A stretch of 64,000 bases of DNA from Williamsia sp. 1135 (GTDB lineage Bacteria > Actinomycetota > Actinomycetes > Mycobacteriales > Mycobacteriaceae), in contig NZ_MJEI01000080.1 in the NCBI RefSeq assembly GCF_002095395.1, positions 1 through 64,000 on the forward strand, read 5' to 3'. The position numbers and the translations under genes are program-made. Below are positions 26,685 to 34,565 of this stretch, one piece after another. Within the stretch, counting starts at the first letter, position 1. Each line of letters begins with the position of its first letter. The notes under the pieces were generated by a model. That model did not search any database, was not told where the DNA came from, and worked only from the letters and a program-made list of their open reading frames with translations.

Positions 26685-26880
26685 GGTTCTCCTTGAACAG
26701 ACGAAACCGGCCCAAATGTTACGGATGTGACAGATGTGGCCAATGTTGCGGTTGTTAAAGCCAACCATGTGATTCGCGCAGTTGGCAAGCTGCGAGGCCT
26801 ACCTGTGACAGAACTGCGACCCAACCGCACTTCTGCTGTGGTTCAACGAATCTCGAGGGTGTGACCGCTTTCACCCCAGA

Positions 26881-26922
26881 CAGCAGAACAGGCGCCGACC
26901 TGATGGTCGGCGCCTGCTGCTG
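26881..26922 (-). terminator. Strong hairpin terminator after the secreted-protein gene
   Basis: GGCGCCGACC-TGAT-GGTCGGCGCC is a perfect 10-bp stem with a 4-nt loop, extended by CAGCAG/CTGCTG arms after a small bulge. It starts 12 nt past the stop of the gene at 26935-27735, on the minus strand. The T run is weak. Confidence 0.8.
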
Positions 26923-26934
26923 TGGTGTCTGTGA

Positions 26935-27735
26935 TCAGACGACTGCGAGCCCCACAGTCGGGATGATGGTGCAGCTGACCGTCTTGCCCTCGGTCTTGGT
27001 GGTCACGTTGCCGTAGATGGCCGAGATGACCCGCCCCTGGCCGGTTTTCGCGATGGTGGTGAACGTGCCGGGGCCCTCGGCGACGTTGATCTTCTCGTTG
27101 CGTTGGAGGCTTTGCTGGCCGCTCTTGCCGGTGTCGACGTTGATCCACGCGACGGTGAGCGGCGCGGCGTTGTTGTTCAGTGCGGGGCCGGTGCCGAGGC
27201 TGGTGTAGACGAATCCGGCCTCACCCTTACCGGGGCCCGGGGCGGGGGCCTTTTGCGGGCCTGCGGTAGCCAGCGCGGTGCCCACCGAATTGCCGCCGGG
27301 GATGCATCCCTGGCCGAGCGTGGGGTAGAGGAATTGCTGGATGATCGGAGCGCCGTCGCCGGTGGGGATGGCGGGGCCGCCACCGCCCGTGCCCTCGAGG
27401 AAGCTGATGACCTTGTTCCAGATCTCGGCGAGATCCGGCGGCAGGCCGGAGTCGGCGGCGAGCGTCTTGGCATTGGCCACCAGGTCGGCATTGACCTTGC
27501 CGTCGGGACCCGGGGTTGCGGCAGAGCCGATGATGGCCGGCACGAAGGCGCCCAGCGACTGCAGGGTCGCGTCATCGATCTTCGGAGCGGGGGGCGCGGT
27601 CGGTTCGGCAGAGGCGGTCGCCGGCAGTGCCAGCGCTGCGCAGGCTGCTATCGCCACAGCCGTCACCGTCCGGCGGGCGGTACGCCCAGCACTGAAACGT
27701 CCGCGGTCGCGACCTGTCAGCTCACTCAGTAGCAC
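26935..27735 (-). CDS. Secreted protein of unknown function
   Basis: The 266-residue protein has an N-terminal basic region and signal (RRTVTAVAIAACAALALPAT, cleavage after ASA near residue 43). The mature N-terminus is Pro/Ala rich, there is a Gly-rich hinge (EGTGGGGP), and the C-terminal domain has GCIPGGNSVG, a TGQGRVISAIYGNV motif and a final Cys. The C-terminal pattern TG-x-G-x-V-x-SA-x-x-G-x-V is shared with the next gene's product, so the two arose by duplication. No catalytic motif is seen. It has its own terminator, so the paralogues are probably transcribed separately. Confidence 0.75.
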   Translation of the reverse strand: MLLSELTGRDRGRFSAGRTARRTVTAVAIAACAALALPATASAEPTAPPAPKIDDATLQSLGAFVPAIIGSAATPGPDGKVNADLVANAKTLAADSGLPPDLAEIWNKVISFLEGTGGGGPAIPTGDGAPIIQQFLYPTLGQGCIPGGNSVGTALATAGPQKAPAPGPGKGEAGFVYTSLGTGPALNNNAAPLTVAWINVDTGKSGQQSLQRNEKINVAEGPGTFTTIAKTGQGRVISAIYGNVTTKTEGKTVSCTIIPTVGLAVV

Positions 27736-28016
27736 TGTTCTTGGTGTCCCATCTTGCGTTGGTAGCCCGCTGTCGCAGGTGCCTGTGTTCTGTATCGCCG
27801 TGCTGACGGTAACCGTTCCGTGACTCTGCCGCCAACAGTGCGGCCGACAAGTCGTCCGGGTTCGGAAGACGATTCGTGCCGCCCCGGGACCATAGCCTGT
27901 TACGGATGGGGCTTTTGGTGCTGGTGATGCAATTGTGATGTCACATTTCGACTGCGGGACACCTCGCCCGTGCTGGTTAGATCAACGAGAGAAGAACACC
28001 GCTATTTGGAGGCACC

Positions 28017-29048
28017 ATGCGTCGAAGAGTCCATATCGCGGCAGTCCTGATCGCTGCGGCGGTCGGTGCCACTGCCCTGAGCGCCTGCGGCGACTCGGGG
28101 TCAGACGACGAGGTGGTGCTGCTCACACATGATTCCTTCGCCCTGCCCGACGAGTTGCTGACCTCTTTCGAGGGCCAGACCGGACTGACGTTGAAGGTCG
28201 TGAAGGAGTCCGATGCCGGTCAGTTGTCGTCGTCGATCGCGCTGACGGCCGGCTCGCCCCGCGGCGACGTCGTCTACGGCATCGACAACACCTTTGCCTC
28301 GCGGGTGCTCGATGCGGACGCCCTGGAGCCTTACACGAGCCCCGACAACGGTCTCGGACCGAACGAGCACGCCCTGCCCGAACCGAACCGACTCACCGCA
28401 ATCGACCGCGGGGATGTCTGCGTGAACGTGGACAGCGACTGGTTCGCCCAGCGAGGACAGCAACCCCCACAGAACTTCGCCGACCTCGCCGACCCCCGCT
28501 ACAAGGGTCTGACCGTGGTTCTCGACCCCGCGACGTCGTCACCGGGGATGGCATTCCTACTTGCGACCATCGCCGCGTATCCGAGTTCGACCGCAGGCGG
28601 CTGGGAAGGTTACTGGCAGCAGCTGCGCGACAACGACGTCGCGGTCGCTCCCGGGTGGTCGGAGGCGTACAACCAGGAGTTCACGGCGGGGGAGGGCAAG
28701 GGATCCAAGCCCGTCGTCGTGTCGTACGCCTCGTCGCCCGCCTACCTGCCGACGACGAAAGCCTTGCTGAACACCTGCTTCGAGCAGACGGAATACGCAG
28801 GAGTGTTGCGCGGCGCCGAGAACGTCGAGGGTGGCCAAAAGGTGGTGGACTTCCTGCTGAGCGAACCGGTGCAGGCGGCACTGCCCGAGTCGATGTACGT
28901 CTATCCGGTGCGGACCGGTACACCGTTGCCCGCTGAATGGTCGCAATACGCACCCGAACCCGAGTTCGTGGCCTCCATGCCGGCCGACGTCATCGCGGGG
29001 AACCGGGAGGCGTGGCAGCAGGAGTGGCGCACCGTCATGGGTCGCTGA
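28017..29048 (+). CDS. thiB: Thiamine-type ABC transporter substrate-binding lipoprotein
   Basis: The 343-residue lipoprotein has a signal with lipobox LSAC (Cys about residue 24). The mature chain starts in classic ThiB style, VVLLTHDSFALPDELLTSFE, and contains GDVVYGIDNTF and LDPATSSPGMAFLLA. ThiB-class proteins bind thiamine, its phosphates or related pyrimidines in the periplasm-equivalent space. TTGGAGG lies before the ATG. It leads the thiB-thiP-thiQ-mutT2 cluster. No THI-box (TPP riboswitch) is visible upstream, so regulation by thiamine pyrophosphate is not supported, and the substrate is less sure than the family. Confidence 0.85.
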   Translation: MRRRVHIAAVLIAAAVGATALSACGDSGSDDEVVLLTHDSFALPDELLTSFEGQTGLTLKVVKESDAGQLSSSIALTAGSPRGDVVYGIDNTFASRVLDADALEPYTSPDNGLGPNEHALPEPNRLTAIDRGDVCVNVDSDWFAQRGQQPPQNFADLADPRYKGLTVVLDPATSSPGMAFLLATIAAYPSSTAGGWEGYWQQLRDNDVAVAPGWSEAYNQEFTAGEGKGSKPVVVSYASSPAYLPTTKALLNTCFEQTEYAGVLRGAENVEGGQKVVDFLLSEPVQAALPESMYVYPVRTGTPLPAEWSQYAPEPEFVASMPADVIAGNREAWQQEWRTVMGR

Positions 29049-29053
29049 CCGAG

Positions 29054-30694
29054 GTGACGGCAGGCCAGCTCGAGGGCCGACCCCTGCTTCGACGTCCCCG
29101 CGGTTCCCGGCTGGCGCTGCTGGGCGCCCTACCCCTGTTGTTCGTTGCGGTCATGTTCGGCTGGCCGTTGCTGGCGCTCGCGTTGCGGGCATTCGGCGAC
29201 AGTGAGAGCACCGACCTTCCGCAACTGCTCTCCGACGCGAATGCGGCAGATCTCCTGTGGTTCACGATCGCGCAGGCCGCGGCGTCGACGGCCGCCACAC
29301 TGGTCGTCGGTCTTCCGGTGGCCTTGGTCCTGGCCACCTACGAACTGCCCGGCGCGCTGGGGTTCCGGGTGATCGTCACCATTCCCTTCGTGCTGCCGAC
29401 GGTCGTCGTCGGCGTGGCCTTCTCCGTCCTGCTGGGGGACAGCGGGCCGCTGGGATGGCTGGGGATCGGCGCTTCCCTCTGGGCGATCATCTTGGCGCAC
29501 ATGTTCTTCAACGTCGCGGTGGTGGTCCGGACTGTCGGATCGGTCTGGGCTCAGATCGACCCGCGCGCCGAGCAGGCAGCCCGGACCCTGGGTGCGAACC
29601 GGTGGCGCGTGCTCCGGACCGTGACGCTGCCCGCGCTCGCTCCCGCGATCGCGTCGGCCGCGTCGGTGGTGTTCCTGTTCTGTGCCACCAGTTTCGGTGT
29701 GGTGCTCATCCTAGGCGCCGGGCGGTACAACACCCTGGAGACCGAGATCTACCGTCAGGCCATCGGCTTCTTCAAATTGCCTGCCGCCGTGGCGTTGTCG
29801 ATGGTGCAGATCATTGTTGTCGCGGTGGTGGTGGCGATCAGCGCGTTGCTGGGGCGCCGCGCACGGGCGGTCGGGGCGCCACGGCGGCGTCGCAGGCCGC
29901 ACGGGCGCCAATGGGTGCCGATCGTCGCGATAATCGCGGTGGCTCTGCTGATCCTGATCGCGCCGCTGGCCGTCCTGCTCTGGCGTTCGGTACGGCCCAC
30001 GGTCGGCGGCAGCTGGAATCTCGATGGTTACCGGGCACTGTTCGACTCGGTGAACGGTCAGACGCCCTGGCAGAGCATGCAATATTCGTTGATCAGCGCA
30101 ACGTGGGCCATGGTCATCGCGATGGTGCTCGGACTTCTCGGCGCCCTCGCGCTCGCTCGTGCGCGCGGGGTGCTGGCGGGCGCGGCGACCGTGGTCGCCA
30201 TGCTCCCGCTGGGCGTCAGCGCCGTCACGGTCGGGCTCGGGTACTTGGTGATCCTGACGGGGATGCCCCGCGAGATCAGCACCTCCCCGGCCATCGTCCC
30301 GGCCGTACAGGCACTGATTGCCTGCCCATTGGTGATCCGCATCCTCGTCCCCGCGATGGGTCTGGTCGATGACCGGCTGCGACAGGCGACGGCGACCCTC
30401 GGCGCCAGACCACTGCGGGTGTGGTGGACTGTCGACCTGCCGGTCATCAAACGGGCGCTCTGTGCCGCAGCCGGTTTCGCGTTCGTCATCGCCATCGGCG
30501 AGTTCGGGGCCACCAGTTTCGTCGCCCGGCCCGACACCACCACGGTGCCGGTGTTGATCGGCTCATCCCTGGCCAAACCCGGTTCGGGGAACTTTGCGAC
30601 GGCGATGGCGTGCTCGGTGATGATGCTGGTCGTCACCGCCGCGGTGGTCGCACTGATCGAAGTCGTCCGCAAAGATGAAGGAGGGGAGTTCTGA
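29054..30694 (+). CDS. thiP: Thiamine-type ABC transporter fused permease
   Basis: The 546-residue protein contains two tandem permease domains of about six membrane segments each, as in ThiP and iron-type permeases. The two coupling motifs are EQAARTLGANRWRVLRTVTL and RQATATLGARPLRVWWTVDL. A basic linker (RRARAVGAPRRRRRPHGRQ) joins the halves. GTG 29054, 5 nt after the thiB stop, is taken as start; no ATG is available without long overlap into thiB. It forms the membrane channel with ThiQ. Confidence 0.87.
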   Translation: MTAGQLEGRPLLRRPRGSRLALLGALPLLFVAVMFGWPLLALALRAFGDSESTDLPQLLSDANAADLLWFTIAQAAASTAATLVVGLPVALVLATYELPGALGFRVIVTIPFVLPTVVVGVAFSVLLGDSGPLGWLGIGASLWAIILAHMFFNVAVVVRTVGSVWAQIDPRAEQAARTLGANRWRVLRTVTLPALAPAIASAASVVFLFCATSFGVVLILGAGRYNTLETEIYRQAIGFFKLPAAVALSMVQIIVVAVVVAISALLGRRARAVGAPRRRRRPHGRQWVPIVAIIAVALLILIAPLAVLLWRSVRPTVGGSWNLDGYRALFDSVNGQTPWQSMQYSLISATWAMVIAMVLGLLGALALARARGVLAGAATVVAMLPLGVSAVTVGLGYLVILTGMPREISTSPAIVPAVQALIACPLVIRILVPAMGLVDDRLRQATATLGARPLRVWWTVDLPVIKRALCAAAGFAFVIAIGEFGATSFVARPDTTTVPVLIGSSLAKPGSGNFATAMACSVMMLVVTAAVVALIEVVRKDEGGEF

Positions 30695-31731
30695 TGCTCG
30701 AGTTGGCCGCTGTGACAGTCGGTTACCGCTCAGAGATGGTGCTCGCCGAACTCGATCTCGCGATCGGCACCTCTGGCGCGGCGATCACCGCATTGCTCGG
30801 CCCGTCGGGATGCGGAAAGTCGACGCTGATCCGCGCGATCGCCGGGCTCGAACCGCTGTCCGGTGGGGCCATCACGTTCGACGGCATGGACCTGGCGCCG
30901 GTCCCCGTGCATCGCCGCGACTTCGGAGTCGTCTTCCAGGACGGCCAACTCCTGCCGGGCAGGACCGTCGCCGACAACGTCGCCTACGGGCTGCGGGTGC
31001 GACGCCGGCCGAAACGCGAGGTCGCCGAGCGGGTCGCCGAACTGCTGGACCTCGTCGACCTCGCCGGGTTCGGGTCCCGAAAGGTCGCAGAATTGTCGGG
31101 CGGCCAACAGCAGCGGGTTGCCCTTGCCCGTGCCCTTGCGCCGCGACCACGTTTGTTGCTCCTGGACGAACCGCTCTCGGCACTCGACCGGCAACTGCGC
31201 GAACGACTGGCGCTGCAGATCACGGAGGTCATCGCGGCCACCGCCACGCCGACGATCGTGGTGACGCACGACCACACCGAGGCGGCGATGATGGCCGACC
31301 GGATCGCGGTCATGGAAGCGGGTCGAATCATCCAGGACGATGTTCCCGAAAAGCTTTGGCGAACACCGCGAACCGACAGCGTCGCGCGGTTCATCGGCTG
31401 CACCACCCTGTGTGACGGGGTGATCCGCGGGGGAGTGCTCGTCAGTCCGCTCGGGTCGGTGCCGATCGATCTGCCCGACGGGTCGGTTCGACTGGGCCTG
31501 CGGCCCGAGGCGGTGATCGCCGGTCCGGTCGGCAGCGGCCGCCCGGTCGGGCGCGCGGTGCACGTCGCGTCGCTGCCCGACGGTGTCCGGGTGCGCCTGT
31601 CGACGGCAGGTATCGAACTCGACGCAGTGAGCGACCTCCGGGTGGAGGTCGGCGACGATGTGGGTATCACCCTCGATCCCAACAGGCTTGCGATCATCGC
31701 CGAACCCCGGCAGACGGACCACCATGCGTGA
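30694..31731 (+). CDS. thiQ: Thiamine-type ABC transporter ATPase
   Basis: The 345-residue ATPase has Walker A GPSGCGKST, Q-loop VFQDGQLLPG, signature LSGGQQQRVALARAL, Walker B LLLLDEPLSALD and H-loop VVTHDHTEA. It carries a C-terminal TOBE-like regulatory extension of about 100 residues (LGLRPEAVIAGP), longer than enterobacterial ThiQ and more like iron/spermidine-type ATPases. The start overlaps the permease stop as TGATG, and its own stop overlaps mutT2. Confidence 0.88.
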   Translation: MLELAAVTVGYRSEMVLAELDLAIGTSGAAITALLGPSGCGKSTLIRAIAGLEPLSGGAITFDGMDLAPVPVHRRDFGVVFQDGQLLPGRTVADNVAYGLRVRRRPKREVAERVAELLDLVDLAGFGSRKVAELSGGQQQRVALARALAPRPRLLLLDEPLSALDRQLRERLALQITEVIAATATPTIVVTHDHTEAAMMADRIAVMEAGRIIQDDVPEKLWRTPRTDSVARFIGCTTLCDGVIRGGVLVSPLGSVPIDLPDGSVRLGLRPEAVIAGPVGSGRPVGRAVHVASLPDGVRVRLSTAGIELDAVSDLRVEVGDDVGITLDPNRLAIIAEPRQTDHHA

Positions 31732-32116
31732 GGTGGTTGCCGGCGCAGTGGTCGTCGACGGTCGGCTGTTGCTCGCGCAGCGTAGCTATCCAGCTGAGGT
31801 CGCGGGTTTGTGGGAGCTTCCCGGCGGCAAAGTCGAAGCGGGGGAGTCGCGAGGTCGCGCGCTCGAACGTGAGCTCGCCGAGGAACTCGGAATCGACGTG
31901 CGCGCGGGAGATCAGATCGGGGTCGGGGTACCGCTCAAGGCCGATCTCGTGCTTGTCGCGCTGTTGGCGACCGTGGTCGGTGGGAACCCCGAGCCCACCG
32001 AACACACCGCGCTGCGGTGGGTGGATTCGGCTGCCCTGCGGCAGATGGCGGCCGACGGTCAACTGGTCCCCGCCGACGCGGTCTGGCTCGACGATCTGGC
32101 CGGCTTGCTCACCTAG
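31724..32116 (+). CDS. mutT2: MutT2-type Nudix hydrolase
   Basis: The 130-residue pyrophosphohydrolase opens with VAGAVVVDGRLLLAQRS and carries a full Nudix box, GGKVEAGESRGRALERELAE plus ELGI. In mycobacteria MutT2 removes oxidised or modified nucleotides such as 8-oxo-dGTP and 5-methyl-CTP. ATG 31724 overlaps the thiQ stop by 8 nt, so it is coupled to the transporter. Its place before typA matches the mycobacterial order. A long palindrome follows the gene. Confidence 0.88.
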   Translation: MREVVAGAVVVDGRLLLAQRSYPAEVAGLWELPGGKVEAGESRGRALERELAEELGIDVRAGDQIGVGVPLKADLVLVALLATVVGGNPEPTEHTALRWVDSAALRQMAADGQLVPADAVWLDDLAGLLT

Positions 32117-32122
32117 CCACAG

Positions 32123-32184
32123 ATGCACACGTTCGGGTCATATGCACACGTTCAAACGTGTGCATATGACTTGAGCGTGTGCAT
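32123..32184. terminator. Nested palindrome, likely bidirectional terminator
   Basis: The inner arms are GTCATATGCACACGTT and its complement (16 bp, 2-nt loop); the outer arms are ATGCACACG and CGTGTGCAT. The motif ATGCACACG therefore occurs four times, twice on each strand. It lies between convergent mutT2 and the small Cys-rich gene, so transcription termination is the likely role. The relatively AT-rich arms with an NdeI-like core are unusual for a terminator in this genome. Confidence 0.65.
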
Positions 32185-32194
32185 TTGCGAGAGC

Positions 32195-32377
32195 TCAGGC
32201 GGCGCGGGCGCGGACCTTCTTCAGCGCCTTGCCAAGCTCCTTCTCGGACAGACCCTGACCGGAGAGCTTCTGCATCTTGTGGATCACGACAGGGCAGCGC
32301 ACGCAGCGCGTGGAGCTGCGGCAGCATTTCTTCTTGGGCTTGAGTCCACACACCTTGGACGCCTTTTTATTGCCCAC
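32195..32377 (-). CDS. Small basic Cys-rich protein
   Basis: The 60-residue protein is rich in Lys and Arg with a Cys cluster in its first half: VCGLKPKKKCCRSSTRCVRCP. The five Cys, including CC and CxxC, could bind a metal such as zinc. The rest is a basic helical tail. GTG 32377 is chosen because AAAAGGCAGG stands just upstream; a longer frame to 32467 lacks support. I do not recognise it with certainty, but short proteins of this type are common and conserved in mycobacteria and relatives. A nucleic-acid-binding role is possible. Confidence 0.7.
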   Translation of the reverse strand: MGNKKASKVCGLKPKKKCCRSSTRCVRCPVVIHKMQKLSGQGLSEKELGKALKKVRARAA

Positions 32378-32585
32378 GTACCTGCCTTTTCGTCTCGTTT
32401 GTCCGTTGCAAGTGAGGTTAGCATCACCTTGATTCGCGTCCGGCTGGAGCTGTGACGGCGCTCTCATCGGCCGATCTGGATCAGCTCCGCTTCGCTGCCC
32501 GACCAGTGCACGCGATACCCTGTTAGAGGTCTGAGCAACTTGCTCGACAGTTTTGACATGCCCACTTCACGTCCGGAGAACTTCA

Positions 32586-34496
32586 GTGACTGCTGCCCCC
32601 AATTTCCGCAACGTCGCGATCGTTGCGCACGTCGACCACGGGAAAACCACCCTGGTTGATGCGATGCTGCGGCAATCGGGCGTTTTCGAGGAACGCGCCG
32701 AACTCGTCGACCGCGTCATGGACTCCGGTGACCTGGAGCGGGAAAAAGGCATCACGATCCTCGCCAAGAACACCGCTGTGCACCGTCGTCAGCCGGACGG
32801 CACCGAGGTCATCATCAACGTCATCGACACCCCCGGCCACGCCGACTTCGGTGGTGAGGTCGAGCGCGGCCTGTCGATGGTCGACGGCGTCGTCCTGCTC
32901 GTCGACGCGTCCGAGGGCCCGCTGCCGCAGACCCGCTTCGTGCTCCGCAAGGCCCTCGCCGCCTCGCTGCCTGTGATCTTGCTGGTCAACAAGACCGACC
33001 GCCCGGACGCTCGCATCGCCGAGGTCGTCGAGGAGAGTCACGACCTGTTGCTCGACCTCGCTTCGGACGTCGACGACGAAGCCGCCGAGGCCGCCGAACT
33101 GGCCCTCGACCTGCCCGTCCTCTACGCCTCCGGTCGCGCCGGAATCGCCAGCACCAAGGCGCCCGAGAACGGCAACGTTCCCGAAGGTGAGAACCTCGAC
33201 GCCCTGTTCGACGTCCTGTTGTCCTATGTCCCTGCCCCCAAGGGCGATCTCGATGCGCCCCTGCAGGCCCACGTCACCAACCTCGACGCGTCGGCGTTCC
33301 TCGGCCGCCTCGCACTGGTCCGTCTGTACGCCGGCTCGCTGAAGAAGGGCCAGACCGTGGCCTGGCTGCGTGAGGTCGACGGCGAGCCCGTCACCGAGCG
33401 CGCCAAGATCACCGAGCTCCTGATCACCGTCGGCGTCGAGCGGACGCCCGGCGAGATTGCCGTCGCCGGCGACATCGTGGCCGTGGCCGGTATGCCGGAC
33501 ATCATGATCGGCGACACCCTCGCCGACGTCGATCATCCGATCGCACTGCCGCGGATCACGGTCGACGAGCCGGCCATCTCGGTGACCATCGGCACCAACA
33601 CCTCGCCGCTCGTCGGTCGGGTCAAGGGCCACAAGCTCACCTCGCGCATGGTCAAGGACCGCCTCGACAGCGAACTGATCGGTAACGTCTCGCTGCGCGT
33701 CCTCGACATCGGCCGACCCGATGCCTGGGAAGTCCAGGGTCGTGGCGAGCTCGCGCTGGCCATCCTCGTCGAGCAGATGCGCCGCGAAGGCTTCGAGCTG
33801 ACCGTCGGCAAGCCCCAGGTGGTCACCAAGCAGGTCGACGGCAAGCTCCACGAGCCGTTCGAGCACCTGACCATCGACGTCCCCGAGGAGTACCTCGGTG
33901 CGGTCACGCAGCTGCTGGCCGCCCGCAAGGGCCGCATGGGCGACATGACGAACCACGGGAGTGGCTGGGTCCGCATGGAGTTCATCGTCCCCTCGCGCGG
34001 CCTGATCGGATTCCGTACCGATTTCCTGACCGAGACCCGCGGCACCGGTATCGCCAACGCGGTGTTCGACGGCTATGCGCCGTGGGCCGGCGAGATACGC
34101 GCCCGCCACACCGGTTCGCTGGTCTCCGACCGCGCGGGAACGGTCACCCCGTTCGCCATGATCCAGCTGGCCGACCGCGGAACCTTCTTCGTCGAGCCCG
34201 GCGCGGACACCTACGAGGGCATGGTCGTGGGCATCAACCCGCGCATGGAGGACCTCGACATCAACGTCACCAAGGAGAAGAAGCTGACCAACATGCGTCA
34301 GTCCTCCGCCGACGTGATGGAGACCCTCGCCAAGCCCATCAAGCTCGAGCTCGAAGCGGCGATGGAGTTCTGTACCGACGACGAGTGCGTCGAGGTCACC
34401 CCTCAGGTGGTCCGGGTGCGCAAGGTCAACCTCGACTCCAACACCCGCGCCCGCGAGCGTTCGAAGACCAAGGCTCGCAACCAGAGCGTCAGCTGA
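32586..34496 (+). CDS. typA: Translational GTPase TypA/BipA
   Basis: The 636-residue ribosome-associated GTPase has G1 AHVDHGKTT, switch I EREKGITI, G3 DTPGHADFGGEVER and G4 NKTD, followed by EF-G-like domains and the BipA-specific C-terminal domain (RTDFLTETRGTGI; NMRQSSAD). It acts in ribosome assembly and stress adaptation. GTG 32586 with CGGAGAACTTCA upstream begins VTAAPNFRNVAIVAHVDHG, the usual N-terminus. Gene order typA-lpqW matches M. tuberculosis Rv1165-Rv1166. Confidence 0.95.
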   Translation: MTAAPNFRNVAIVAHVDHGKTTLVDAMLRQSGVFEERAELVDRVMDSGDLEREKGITILAKNTAVHRRQPDGTEVIINVIDTPGHADFGGEVERGLSMVDGVVLLVDASEGPLPQTRFVLRKALAASLPVILLVNKTDRPDARIAEVVEESHDLLLDLASDVDDEAAEAAELALDLPVLYASGRAGIASTKAPENGNVPEGENLDALFDVLLSYVPAPKGDLDAPLQAHVTNLDASAFLGRLALVRLYAGSLKKGQTVAWLREVDGEPVTERAKITELLITVGVERTPGEIAVAGDIVAVAGMPDIMIGDTLADVDHPIALPRITVDEPAISVTIGTNTSPLVGRVKGHKLTSRMVKDRLDSELIGNVSLRVLDIGRPDAWEVQGRGELALAILVEQMRREGFELTVGKPQVVTKQVDGKLHEPFEHLTIDVPEEYLGAVTQLLAARKGRMGDMTNHGSGWVRMEFIVPSRGLIGFRTDFLTETRGTGIANAVFDGYAPWAGEIRARHTGSLVSDRAGTVTPFAMIQLADRGTFFVEPGADTYEGMVVGINPRMEDLDINVTKEKKLTNMRQSSADVMETLAKPIKLELEAAMEFCTDDECVEVTPQVVRVRKVNLDSNTRARERSKTKARNQSVS

Positions 34497-34507
34497 TCTG
34501 CGGTGGA

Positions 34508-34529
34508 CCCGGGGCGGCGACGCCCCGGG
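34508..34529 (+). terminator. Hairpin terminator after typA
   Basis: CCCGGGGCG-GCGA-CGCCCCGGG is a perfect 9-bp GC stem with a tetraloop, 11 nt past the typA stop and before lpqW. No T run follows. Confidence 0.7.
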
Positions 34530-34565
34530 GACACCTTCGGGTAGAAAGGTCGCCAGCCCTGACGG

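Noticed and set aside
27934-27945. TGTGATGTCACA as a CRP site
   Set aside because: The half sites are separated by 2 bp, not the 6 bp needed for CRP.
27736-28016. TPP riboswitch before thiB
   Set aside because: The conserved CUGAGA and related core sequences are not visible.
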